NCBI GenBank assembly: GCA_018857735.1
Contig: JABMCL010000883.1
Span: 630,001 to 694,000, forward strand
From: Alviniconcha marisindica
Taxonomy: Eukaryota > Mollusca > Gastropoda > Provannidae
Reading direction: 5' to 3'
DNA: 64,000 bases
The notes beneath the pieces were generated by a model. The model ran no database searches and had not been told where the DNA came from. It saw nothing but the letters and a program-made list of their open reading frames with translations. A program made the position numbers and the translations under genes. The stretch's first letter is position 1. The number at the start of each line of letters is the position of its first letter. Positions 36,120-47,095 of this stretch are shown one piece after another.

Positions 36120-36969
36120 TGAGCGTGCGGGTGCGGGTGTTTGCAACATACACTTGACTGATGTTTCTGGGTGTTTGCAACATACACTTGACTGATGTTT
36201 CTGGGTGTTTGCAACATACACTTGACTGATGTTTCTGGGTGCTTGCAACATACAACTTGACTGATGTTGCTGGGTGCTTGCAACATACACTTGACTGATG
36301 TTGCTGGGTGCTTGCAACATACACTTGACTGATGTTGCTGGTGCTTGCAACATACACTTGACTGATGTTGCTGGTGCTTGCAACATACACTTGACTGATG
36401 TTGCTGGGTGCTTGCAACATACACTTGACTGATGTTGCTGGTGCTTGCAACATACACTTGACTGATGTCGCTGGGTGCTTGCAACATACACCGGCTGATG
36501 TCGCTGGGTGCTTGCAACATACACCCGACTGATGTCGCTGGGTGCTTGCAACATACACCCGACTGATGTCGGGTGGGTGCTTGCAACATACACCCGACTG
36601 ATGTGGCTGGGTGTTTGCAACATACACCCAACTGATGTGGCTGGGTGTTTGCAACATACACCCGACTGATGTGGCTGGGTGTTTGCAACATACACCCGAC
36701 TGATGTGGCTGGGTGTAGGAGTGACGGGAAGAGCGTCTTGCAACATACACCCGACTGATGTGGCTGGGTGTTTGCAACATACACCCGACTGATGTGGCTG
36801 GGTGTTTGCAACATACACCCGACTGTGTGGCTGGGTGTTTGCAACATACACCCGACTGATGTGGCTGGGTGTTTGCAACATACACCCGACTGATGTGGCT
36901 GGGTGTTTGCAACATACACCCGACTGATGTGGCTGGGTGTAGGAGCGACGGGACGAGCGTCTTGCAACA
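36120..36969. repeat. 34-bp minisatellite, about 24 copies, with duplicated flank
   Basis: Core GGCTGGGTGTTTGCAACATA plus CACCCGACTGATGT. Variants are ordered left to right: TTTCTGGG with CTTGAC, TTGCTGGG, TCGCTGGG with CCCGAC, then TGGCTGGG. The 30-bp sequence starting TAGGAGTGACGGGAAGAGCG at 36716 recurs at 36940 at the right boundary. Three minus frames of 269-328 codons are by-products. Confidence 0.95.
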
Positions 36970-37249
36970 GGAGGCAGCGCCGTTGTGGCCGGCACCGGTC
37001 CGGCGACAGTATCGTGACTATAAATGTATGTAATGATAATAACGGGATTTGAATCAATTATACAATGGTGATCAATGGGTAATGGGCGGTATAATCAGTA
37101 CTGGGTGGTTTGTATCAGTTATCGATATTTCAACGTCAGGGTCAACTAGAAGCGGTCTGAACCGGTAATGTTCATTTAATACTAACAATGTGTAGGATTA
37201 GACATTAATTGTATCACGTATATAGTATTCACTGCAAAGTGTGGCATAT
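36970..37249. other. AT-rich unique spacer
   Basis: Nothing recognised. Confidence 0.5.
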
Positions 37250-37800
37250 CTGGGTACGAAAGAAGACATCGTTTTGCCATTGTGGAGTGTGACAGGTCTG
37301 GAATCAGCTGACAGTTCAGGTCATCAAGGAAGACAACAAAGGAAGACATCACGTCACCATTACGGAATGTGACAGATCTGGGATTAGCTGACAGCTCAGG
37401 TCATCGAGGAAGACATCACGTCACCACTGTGGAGTGTGACAACTAAGAAGACCAAGGAAGACATCACGTCACCATTGTGGAGTGTCAGAACTAAGATCAA
37501 GGAAGACATCACATCACCATTGTGGAGTGTGAGAACTAAGAAGATCAAGGAAGACATCACGTCACCATTGTCGAGTGTGACAACTAAGACCAAGGAAGAC
37601 ATCACGTCACCATTGTCGAGTGTGACAAATCAGAAGATCAAGGGTGTGGCATCCCGTCACCATCAGCTGTGTGGTGTGATAGCAGGTCAGGGGATCAAGT
37701 AAGACATTACGTCTGCATTGTGGAGTGTTGAATCAGGAAGACATTACGTCATCGCTGTGCAGTGTGGTATTAATGAGGACATTACGTCACCACTGTGGAG
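37250..37800. repeat. ~45-48-bp minisatellite, about 11 copies
   Basis: Core GGAAGACATCACGTCACCAT then TGTGGAGTGTGACAACTAAG, with variable AAGATCAA linkers. Outer copies are degenerate. Confidence 0.93.
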
Positions 37801-38160
37801 TGTTTATGTTCCTCCGTCCCCTGTAGGGTCTGAAACTTCAATCCGGGCAAAGAGCCGGGAGACGCCTTTCAATAGGTTCCTTCTCTAATTCTGAGAATAA
37901 TTCCACTGATCTCTCTTCACGTGGCGGTCGCGCGAGGTTTTGCCAGCCTATTAGAGCCGCAATGAACGGCCCGTTGAGACTGATTGCTCCTTTCGCCATC
38001 CGCGGCATCGCCTGTTTGCCTTTCTGATTGGCCAGCTTGGAACGCCGACCAAATTACTGCGCCCCCTCCTGATTGCGCATGCTCGTGAGCAGTATACAGA
38101 TGAGAAGGAAAGAGTGGCAGTGTGGAAAATAGTCCGTTGTGTGAGACACAAAGAGGTTAA
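37801..38160. promoter_or_regulatory. candidate promoter-like region
   Basis: A CpG-richer island within AT-richer DNA. CTGATTGGCCAG (NF-Y box on the minus strand) lies at about 38023 and TGCGCATGCTCG (near an NRF-1 site) at about 38075. No first exon is identified beside it. Confidence 0.25.
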
Positions 38161-38269
38161 TAAAGTTCACAGTTGACAGTAGGGAAAACTCTGTTCCTAT
38201 TGTCGACAGACGACTGCCGTGTGCAGCACGGGGCCTGTTGAAAAGGGAAGAGATTCAGTGTAGACAGCA

Positions 38270-38550
38270 GTCTGTCGCCGCTGTGCGGAATTCACTGACA
38301 AGGGAAAAGGGGCATAGTGCCGACAACAGTCTGCCGTGTGAGACATTACGGAAAAAGGTTCATAGCGTGGACAACAGTCTGCCGTGTGAGACATTACGGA
38401 AAAAGGTTCATAGCGTTGACAACAGTCTGCCGTGTGAGACATTACGGAAAAGAGGTTCATAGCGTTGACAACAGTCTGCCGTGGCTTGAGACAACACCTG
38501 TCATTAAGAAAAGGGGTTCATAGTCCTGACAACAGTCTCTGAGACATCGA
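38270..38550. repeat. 48-bp tandem repeat, about 5 copies
   Basis: Core ACAACAGTCTGCCGTGTGAG then ACATTACGGAAAAAGGTTCA. End copies are altered. Confidence 0.93.
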
Positions 38551-38611
38551 AAGTTGTTGACCAGACAAATCCTGTCTAAAGCAAGCCTGTCTCAGAAACC
38601 GCTCTTTCGAC

Positions 38612-38822
38612 CTAGCTTTACACCCCTTCCCGGCAGCTCCGCTCTTCTGCAGACACCCGAGTGTTCAGAATACCGTCAGCAAGTCCTGTGGTCAGCGCTC
38701 TTTGTTACCAGGTTCCAACTACTGGAACCAGCTCCCTGTTTCTGTCCGTCATGCTACCTCTGTCGGTTCTTTCAAATCTTCCTTGAAAACCTCTTTTCAC
38801 AAGCCGTTTCTTAATTCTCATT
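38612..38822 (+). pseudogene. non-LTR retrotransposon reverse-transcriptase C-terminal tail, relic 2
   Basis: One plus frame reads LYTPSRQLRSSADTRVFRIP (about 38619-38678). A second frame from about 38702 reads NYWNQLPVSVRH then SVGSFKSSLKTSF. These are consecutive motifs of the LINE polymerase C-terminus, split by a frameshift near 38690. It shares the TPSRQLRSSA motif with relic 1, so the two may derive from related elements. Confidence 0.8.
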
Positions 38823-39214
38823 GCCATGAGATACGTGCGTTCCATGATTGTGTGTGTGTGTGGGGGGGGGGGGGGGGGGAGCATGTGTCTGTCTTTCTAG
38901 TGTTGTCGAACTATACAGGCCTATACAGCACACACACACACACACACACGCCCCAGTGGTGTGCCTATAAAATAAAATAAGAAGTATACTTTAAGTCACA
39001 GTGTTCTTCACTTATTGTACTGAATACCAGCTTCTTTTTTCTTTTCCTTTTGCATTTGGTCGTGTTGTTGTTTTTTAACTTGAGTGGGAATTGTACGCGC
39101 CCAGGGCTCATTTGACAAAGGGCTCGATCTCTAAGACCCCGCCATCCTTAGTAGTAGTAAGTGACCGGTAGTACTGGCATTAACACCGCTGGTTTGGTTG
39201 CAAAGAGACCAGTG
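38823..39214. other. poly-G, (CA)n and unique spacer
   Basis: TG then a G run at 38850-38880, CA run at 38931-38949, then unique DNA. Confidence 0.6.
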
Positions 39215-40195
39215 GTAGATCAAATGTAGCACTAACAAACATTCCATAAAGTTCTGAACCATCACAGTGACCTTGGCGCTAAACACAGCAACCGGTTCAC
39301 AAGACAGTGAATTATAATAATGTACCCTCAGACTGGTTTGGTTGCAAAGAGATCAGTGGTACAGTAACTTAATTTTGTACACCCTGTCAATCAAGTCAGT
39401 TATATCATGGGTGAAACCTATTTTAATGGAACACAATAAACAGTAGTACAAAACATATAGGTCTAACAAAGACTCAGTAAAGGTTTTGAACCATTATTCT
39501 GACCTTGACCTTGAAAAAAAAGCAATCCAGTCTTTTCACAAAATACTCCGACTTATAATGAAGTGCCGTCAAACAAAGTGTGGATGCAAAAAGATCGGTA
39601 GAGCAAAAAATATAGATCTGCTCATATCTGGATTATATATATATATATGACCGTCTGGCCTTGAATTTGAAGATAGCACACCAGTCTTTCGGTGTGGCAC
39701 TCCAGCTCATGATGGTACATACATAATCTCCATACCACCTTTGGCTTCGAAAGGCTGAACTATTCAGAAGATGCCACCCCGACAAACAATCAATGAAATT
39801 TTGAATCTTCACTGTGATTGTAACCTTGAACACAGCAATCCAGTCTTTTCACGAGACACTCTTGCTTATGATAATATATATCATCGAGGCAGCTTTGGTC
39901 ATCAAAGGATCAGCCGCTCAGAAGATATAACAGAAGGTCATATTTTGATGAAGTAAGCCACCACAGTGACACTGACCTTGAAAATAGCAACCCATTTCTT
40001 TCCCTTGACATTCAGGATTATGAAGATGTATCATCATACCAAATATGGTTACAAAAGGTTGAAAGGTTGAGAAGAATTTGTCCAAATATTGACTGATATT
40101 TGGAACCGTCCCTGTGACCTTGACCACCGCTACCCAGCGTCTGCACAAGACATGATGGTCTGCCGTTAAACCTGGCTTGACTGCAACAGCTGTGC
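39215..40195. repeat. degenerate ~145-bp TGACCTTGACC repeat, about 6 copies
   Basis: Each copy reads roughly as TTTTGAACCATCACTGTGAC, CTTGACCTTGAAAATAGCAA, CCCAGTCTTTTCACAAGACA, then TATGATGATGTATCATCATA, CCAAGTTTGGTTACAAAAGG and a TCAGAAGAT end. Copies start near 39240, 39480, 39640, 39790, 39945 and 40095 and are strongly diverged. Similar TGACCTTGACC repeats are common in marine molluscs. Confidence 0.8.
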
Positions 40196-40495
40196 AAGTG
40201 TGTGTGTATGTATCTGTGTATGTATGTATCTGTGTATGTATGTATCTGTGTATGTATCTGTGTATGTAGGTATCTGTGTATGTAGGTATCTGTGTATGTA
40301 TCTGTGTATGTAGGTATCTGTGTATGTAGGTATCTGTGTATGTAGGTATCTGTGTATGTATCTGTGTATGTATGTGTATGTAGGTATCTGTGTATGCACG
40401 CGTGTGTGTACAAGTACACGTGGCATGCCACTCTCTCTCTCTCTCTCTCTTTGTGTGTGTGTGTGTGGTGTGTGTGTGTGTGTGTGTGTGTGTGC
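40196..40495. repeat. TATCTGTGTATG-type repeat, (CT)n and (TG)n
   Basis: 12/16-bp words of TATCTGTGTATG and TAGGTATCTGTG at 40200-40395, CT run at 40431-40450, TG run at 40452-40492. Confidence 0.95.
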
Positions 40496-40716
40496 GTATG
40501 CTGTTTGCATGCATATGTGTGGGCATGCGTGTGTGCATGTTACATTGTTATTAACTTGTTTTAGCTATAATTGTAATTTGTTTAAACACTTTTAAACACT
40601 TTTGTTTCTTTTTGTTTCCTGGAACAGTTCAGTTCATTCACGTGTTACATTAAAATTGATGGTACATTTAAAACCAAATTTCCTTTTAAGGACAATAAAG
40701 TATTATCTTATCTTAA
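40496..40716 (+). mobile_element. 3' end of a short retroelement, copy 1
   Basis: Follows a TG tract and ends with the hairpin TCCTT-TT-AAGGA (40681-40692) and ACAATAAAGTATTATCTTAT plus CTTA. The same ending, with a compensating stem change, is at 60021-60054. A hairpin plus a short repeated 3' end is typical of LINE-mobilised elements. Confidence 0.6.
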
Positions 40717-40754
40717 GAATTATTAGTTCAGAAAATATAGCAGAAACAGTGATA

Positions 40755-40862
40755 TTTTGGTATATTATCACTGTGACCTTGACCCTGATGATAGCAAACC
40801 AATTCTTGCATGACAGTTTTATTCACAAACAGCAGAGACCTGAAATTCTCAAAAATGTTTTC
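40755..40862 (+). repeat. TGACCTTGACC repeat, isolated copy
   Basis: Contains ATCACTGTGACCTTGACCCT, GATAGCAAACCAATTCTTGC and a CAGAGACC end, matching the consensus at 39215-40195. Confidence 0.65.
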
Positions 40863-41139
40863 ATAACTTTTCAGAGACTATTTTAAGTACATGAGTTCAA
40901 AATGGCCTAGATAATATCCACACAGTTCTTGATCAAAGACTTACTCTTCCATTTTATTTGAAGTCTTTTCACATATGTGATATTATACTGATCTTACAAT
41001 GATCAAGATAACAGTATGTATCATCAAGTTAAATCAGAACAATATCAAATAAAAACAAAAAACAAAAATGGATACACTCATTTAAGTTGTAAAAACAAAC
41101 ACACCAACCCAGACATGCTCTAAACTCAAATCACTAGTT
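40863..41139. other. AT-rich unique spacer
   Basis: Nothing recognised. Confidence 0.5.
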
Positions 41140-41265
41140 ATGTTGCTTACACCACACACACCAGCGCAGACAACATAACAGATCTGTACATACAACATCA
41201 TAATCACACTGCTTGCACCACACACACCAGTGCAGACAACATAACAAATCTGTACATACATCATG
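41140..41265. repeat. two detached units of the 66-bp repeat
   Basis: Two units (CACTGCTTGCACCACACACA and ACATAACAGATCTGTACATA) lie about 415 bp left of the main array. Confidence 0.93.
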
Positions 41266-41680
41266 ACATACCTGTCTACCCAGGTATAAAAAACTCTTTT
41301 TTTTCTCATTAATTTGGGGGGATGGGGCCATACTGGAAAATGGATACAGGAAAACATAATTTACATGAGATTTTGTTGTTGTTTTAAACTGAGCAAAAAG
41401 ACTGAAAAACTGTTGAACAAGCAGTCGAAACACACCATCACCAAATGCACACAGACTGGCCTAGTGCAATAGGGTAAGAAATCTAGTCGGAAGTGAGATT
41501 TGAAGTCGCACATATGTATTTAGCATAACATTGCTTCTTCCTTCCACTGCCACAGGTGCCGGTTGGAATTCAAAATGCCACTGCCGCCAGCAAAAAAGCA
41601 AAAGACCCCGGCCTGCATAAGGAAAATACAGGTTCACAGACTTTGGACTAAGGTTTACTCCCAAAAGGGGTTGACAGCTA
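41266..41680. other. unique insert between 66-bp repeat blocks
   Basis: Unique DNA separating the detached and main units. A stretch at 41570-41615 (AAGCAAAAGACCCCGG) faintly recalls part of the SINE body. No coding sequence recognised. Confidence 0.45.
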
Positions 41681-43315
41681 TGTCATGATAATCACACTGC
41701 TTGCACCACACACACCAGTGCAGACAACATAACAGATCTGTACGTACAACATCATAATCACACTGCTTGCACCACACAAACCAGTGCAGCACTAAATCTA
41801 CATACACTCATAATCCTGCTTGCACCACACACACCAGCGCAGACAACATAACAGATCTGTCCATACAACATCATAAACACACTGCTTGCACCACACACAC
41901 CAGGCAGACAACATAACAGATCTGTACATACAACATAACAATGCATACAGATCTGTCCATACAACATCATAAACACACTGCTTGCACCACACACACCAGC
42001 GCAGACAACATAACAGATCTCTACATACAACATCATAATCACACTGCTTGCACCACACACACCAGTGCAGACAACATAACAGATCTGTACATACAACATC
42101 ATAATCACACTGCTTGCACCAGTGCAGACAACATAACAGATCTGTACATACAACATCATAATCACACTGCTTGCACCAAACACACCAGCGCAGACAACAT
42201 AACAGATCTGTACATACAACATCATAATCACATTGCTTGCACCACACACACCAGCGCAGACAACATAACAGATCTGTACGTACAACATCATAATCACACT
42301 GCTTGTACCACACACACCAGCGCAGGCAACATAACAGATCTGTCCATGCAACATCATAATCACACTGCTTGCACCACACACACCAGCACAGACAACATAA
42401 CAGATCTGTACGTACAACATCATAATCACACTGCTTGCACCACACACACCAGCGCAGACAACATAACAGATCTGTACGTACAACATCATAATCACACTGC
42501 TTGCACCACACACACCAGCGCAGACAACATAACAGATCTGTACGTACAACATCATAATCACACTGCTTGCACCACACACACCAGCGCAGACAACATAACA
42601 GATCTGTACGTACAACATCATAATCACACTGCTTGCACCACACACACCAGCGCAGACAACATAACAGATCTGTACGTACAACATCATAATCACACTGCTT
42701 GCACCAAACACAGCGCAGACAACATAACAGATCTGTACTACAACATCATAATCACACTGCTTGCACCACACACACCAGCGCAGACAACATAACAGATCTG
42801 TACGTACAACATCATAATCACATGCTTGCACCAAGTCCCAGACAACATAACAGATCTGTACATACAACATCATAATCACACTGCTTGCACCAACACACCA
42901 GCGCAGACAACAGATCTGTACGTACAACATCATAATCACACTGCTTGCACCAAACACACCAGCGCAGACAACATAACAGATCTGTACGTACAACATCATA
43001 ATCACACTGCTTGCACCACACACACCAGCGCAGACAACATAACAGATCTGTACGTACAACATCATAATCACACTGCTTGCACCACACACACCAGCGCAGA
43101 CAACATAACAGATCTGTACGTACAACATCATAATCACACTGCTTGCACCACACACACCAGCGCAGACAACATAACAGATCTGTACGTACATCATCATAAT
43201 CACACTGCTTGCACCACACACACCAGCGCATACAACATAACAGATCTGTACATACAACATCATAATCACATTGCTTGCACATCATAATCACATTGCTTGC
43301 ACCACAAATATGATA
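41681..43315. repeat. 66-bp satellite-like array, about 24 copies
   Basis: Unit ACATAACAGATCTGTACGTA, CAACATCATAATCACACTGC, then TTGCACCACACACACCAGCG plus CAGACA. It contains the palindromes AGATCT and GTACGTAC. Variant GTACATAC dominates the left edge and GTACGTAC the centre and right. The 22-codon unit gives a 503-codon minus frame and long plus frames; not called. Confidence 0.97.
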
Positions 43316-44493
43316 GGTCTGTTTTGAGATCATCATCATTTGAAACCAAACACACAAACCCCAGCAAGGTCCACATAGCAACTGTGTCAATTGCACCGAA
43401 GATGCCAGAGCAGACAAGGGTGGTACACAAGTCATCACAGCTGTGTCCTTTGCACCAGAGATGCCAGCACAGATATGGGTTGTACATATCTGTATTATCC
43501 AATTGCATCATTTGCAGCAAACACACCATCACACACACCAATTCTAAATAGTACAGGACATCTCATCCGCAAATGCAACAGTAACACAACTGTTATGCTG
43601 TCTCAGACTCCAAAAGGTGGAATACAACTTTGTGGTTCACTTTTGGACTTCACTGACTTCAAAATCGGCCAAAGCCAGCAAAATTAATATGAAAAAAATG
43701 AACCTTAATGTTTTCTTCATGTAAAAACCTGGAACATCTTGCATGAACAATATTTTTTCCTCGTCCTTGTCATCTTTTAAATCTAAGCTAACAACACATC
43801 GCTTTCTAACTGCTTGTCCTGTTTCATGCATTTTTCAGTGTGGGTATTTAGGAATGTTTGCATGTCATATATATATGTATACATAGTATTTGTCCCTTTT
43901 ATTAATTTCAGGGGGGTGGGGTATTTTTCATAATATACAGCACCATGAACTCATGTTTCATGGGGTGTATAGTGCCATTTAATTATGAGAAAATGCTAAC
44001 ATTTTTGGTAGCTGGAAAATGAAAAATCAGAAATAATGCATGCTGCCACCATTCAAAAAATGGATAAAAACACACAGGAGGTTAAGACTGAGAATGTTTA
44101 AATGGACATGACAGAACAGCATGCAAATTCTCATTAAGCCATGTCTCTGTGAAAACAACACACAAAATATGGGTTTCTACATGCAAATTCTCATTAAGCC
44201 TGGCCTTTGTGAAAGTAACACACAGAATAAAACTGATAGAGTATGGTTTTCTCCATGAAAACCAAGAAAAGGGCAAAACAATTCTCCCACGAAGATGGTG
44301 ATTGAGTGAGGTTACCACAGACTAAAGATTGTGTTATTGGGGTTATTGAACAATAATTTTGTATGTTTGCATACTCTTCTGCCATGTCCTTAAAAAATAA
44401 AATAAAAAGCCATCTCTACTTTTTGTGTGCTTTGAAAACGCATGGATGGTCTTCCTTGAGCACATGCCACAGACACAAGGTGTGTTTGGTCTT
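43316..44493. other. AT-rich unique region with a 67-bp duplication
   Basis: Mostly single copy. The block starting ACATGCAAATTCTCATTAAG is duplicated at about 44117 and 44180. A 64-codon minus frame (43637-43831) has balanced composition but no recognised domain. Confidence 0.5.
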
Positions 44494-44527
44494 GTTTGTA
44501 ATAAACAGGCAAGAATAGGTCAGTCCT
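44494..44527. repeat. left part of a ~53-bp host repeat split by the SINE
   Basis: GTTTGTAATAAACAGGCAAG then AATAGGTCAGTCCT. The right part and a second copy follow the SINE at 45009-45090. Confidence 0.8.
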
Positions 44528-45008
44528 CAGTGGTTAGAGTGTCGGACTCGTGACCGAAAGGTCCCGGGTTCGAGTCCTGGCAGGAGCGGCAGGAGAATTT
44601 TCTTCTCCAGGGTCGACTTTCTGTGCTGACTCTTATTTCGGTATCCGTTCCACCCCCGTGTTACCGCAGTAGCATGTAAAAGATCCCAGTCATTCTGCCA
44701 AAAGTGCAGGTGGCAGGTTACAGTTAAACATACACACACCCTACCTATGTGGCTTTGAATGAAGTGACACAGTAAGCTGGTGCATGGTTGAATGGTGTAC
44801 ACAGAACTTGCGCTGAAACGGCAGCATTTCACGTGGCACCAGCCATGCAACAACCAAAGAGCGCTACCAGTACACCACTTCGGTGGATATTAGAAATATG
44901 CACTATAAAAGGATACAGTCATTCATTCAGAATCACATGCGACATGTACGCAGTGAGTCTGCTCGAGAGCAGAGAATAGTGCTATATAAAAGCTGTATGA
45001 AGAATAAT
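44528..45008 (+). mobile_element. tRNA-derived SINE, copy 3 (5' truncated)
   Basis: Starts inside the A box (CAGTGGTTAGAG), with a B box GGTTCGAGTCC at 44567-44577 and the identical 64-nt core at 44610-44673. The body matches copy 1 along most of its length and ends ATAGTGCTATATAAAAGCTG plus an A/T tail. AGTCCT occurs at 44522-44527 and again at 45009-45014 and is the likely target-site duplication. Confidence 0.92.
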
Positions 45009-45090
45009 AGTCCTGACAGAGGCTATTGGTCATGTTTGTGATAAACAGGCAAGAACAGGTCAGTCCTGAGAGAGGCTATTGTTCATCATG
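45009..45090. repeat. right part of the split ~53-bp repeat plus a second copy
   Basis: AGTCCTGACAGAGGCTATTG then a further copy with GATAAACAGGCAAGAACAGG. Restores the sequence interrupted by the SINE. Confidence 0.8.
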
Positions 45091-45180
45091 CAAAGTTTGA
45101 AGGTCATATTCAATATTCAAGACTCCCTAAGTGTCGTTTCAAACACCGCTGTGACCTTGAAATCTGACTGACATTTAATA
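45091..45180 (+). repeat. TGACCTTGA repeat, degenerate isolated copy
   Basis: Contains AAGTTTGAAGGTCATATTC and CACCGCTGTGACCTTGAAAT, matching parts of the 39215-40195 consensus. Confidence 0.5.
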
Positions 45181-46054
45181 TAAACGAGTACTTGTAAGGC
45201 ACTAACACCTACCATGAGCCCAAAGTGCACAATACAAATGCAATAAACCCTAACCCTCCAGTCAAGTTCACAAACACAGGGGCTGGACACAATCGGGAGA
45301 AATGTCTATACACTAGTCAAATGACAGGGCCACGTGAATGAAGTACACAGAAAGTGACAAATCAACGTTTGTTTTCCACTCTGGGACCTGTAGCCGAATG
45401 AAAGCAGGCAGTACTTCTCTGTGACTCTCTGAAGAGTACAGTCACCTGGAGCCCACTATGACCAAAATACATTAAGTACTGAAATCTGCATTAATTATGA
45501 AACATATTGTGTTTTTCAAGCAACCAAACCAGTAAAAGTAATCATGTCAGTTACTATGGAAACCAGCTTATATAATATTGTGAATCCTGTGCAACTAACA
45601 TGAATTTTGGAGGTTAAACTGTAGAGATGGAATATATGACCATTTATGAATACTACTTCGAGAATGAAAGAGTTTCAGAATGAAATACAGTTGTTTGTAG
45701 GTCAGCCTGTAGCGTGAAGAATGATGAGGTCTTACACAAGTATGCATTAATACACAGACAGACTTTCACTATGGAGCGAATGTTCATGTCATAAGAAAGG
45801 TTCCACCAGGACAACAGTACATAGCTAGCAGGGGTTTTGTTTGAGTCTCTTTCTTTTCAGCTGCAATCTCATTAAGAAGATTATGAAACTGTAAGTTTGG
45901 GTCTCCACCATAGCATGGTGCCATCTTTTCAGTTCTCCTCTCAAGCGGTCTTTGGTTACAGCAAACATCATTAATGCAAGGAGCAAATGATGCTATTGGG
46001 AAACCATGTAACTTAGAACACAAGATACTCCGTGGTCAGTACACAGCCCGCTTA
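45181..46054. other. unique spacer with an unassigned minus-strand frame
   Basis: Unique DNA. The minus frame 45784-46023 encodes about 79 codons of balanced composition, including QRPLERRTEKMAPCYGGDPN and FHNLLNEIAAEKKETQ. I recognise no family and the splice sites are weak, so it is not called a gene. Confidence 0.4.
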
Positions 46055-47095
46055 ACCAGTGAAATCTTCCCCAAATGGTACCACATTTATTGGAACAGAT
46101 GTCAGTTTTCCCCAAGAGGTACCACATTTATTGGAACAGATGTCAATCTTCCCCAAGTGGTACCACATTTATTGGAACAGATGTCAGTTTTCCCCAAGCG
46201 GTACCACATTTATTGGAACAGATGTCAATCTTCCCCAAATGGTACCACATTTATTGGAACAGATGTCAGTTTTCCCCAAGCGGTACCACATTTATTGGAA
46301 CAGATGTCAATCTTCCCCAAGTGGTACCACATTTATTGGAACAGATGTCAGTTTTCCCCAAGCGGTACCACATTTATTTATTGGAACAGATGTCAGCCTT
46401 CCCCAAGTGGTACCACATTTATTGGAACAGATGTCAATCTTCACCAGATGGTACCCTATTTATTGGAACAGATGTCAATCTTCCCCAAGTGGTACCACAT
46501 TTATTGGAACAGATGTCAGTTTTCCCCAAGTGGTACCACATTTATTTATTGGAACAGATGTCAGTCTTCCCCAAGTGGTACCACATTTATTGGAACAGAT
46601 GTCAATCTTCACCAGATGGTACCCTATTTATTGGAACAGATGTCAATCTTCCCCAAGTGGTACCACATTTATTGGAACAGATGTCAGTTTTCCCCAAGCG
46701 GTACCACATTTATTTATTGGAACAGATGTCAGTCTTCCCCAAGTGGTACCACATTTATTGGAACAGATGTCAATCTTCACCAGATGGTACCCTATTTATT
46801 AGAATAGATATCAATCTTCCCCAAGTGGTACCACATTTATTTATTGGAACAGATGTCAGTCTTCCCCAAGTGGTACCACATTTATTTATTGGAACGGATG
46901 TCAGTCTTCCCAAGTGGTACCACATTTATTGGAACGGATGTCAATCTTCCCAAGATGGTACCCTATTTATTGGAATCAGATATCAATCTTCCCCAAGTGG
47001 TACCACATTTATTGGAACAGATGTCAATCTTCCCCAAGTGGTACCACATTTATTGAAACGGATGTCAATCTATCCAAGTGTACCAACAATAAATT
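46055..47095. repeat. 41/45-bp minisatellite, about 24 copies, with 168-bp higher order
   Basis: Core GGTACCACATTTATTGGAAC then AGATGTCAATCTTCCCCAAGT. Some copies carry an extra TTTA (45 bp). A four-copy set (45+41+41+41 = 168 bp), marked by GTTTTCCCC, repeats at 46351, 46519 and 46687. Frames of 247-390 codons on plus are repeat-derived. Confidence 0.96.

Noticed and set aside
41570..41615. Fourth SINE copy
   Set aside because: Only AAAGACCCCGG and weak flanking similarity; no boxes, core or tail.
41758..43269. 503-codon minus-strand frame
   Set aside because: It follows the 66-bp repeat exactly as a 22-residue period, and long frames are open on the opposite strand too. No unique N- or C-terminal domain.
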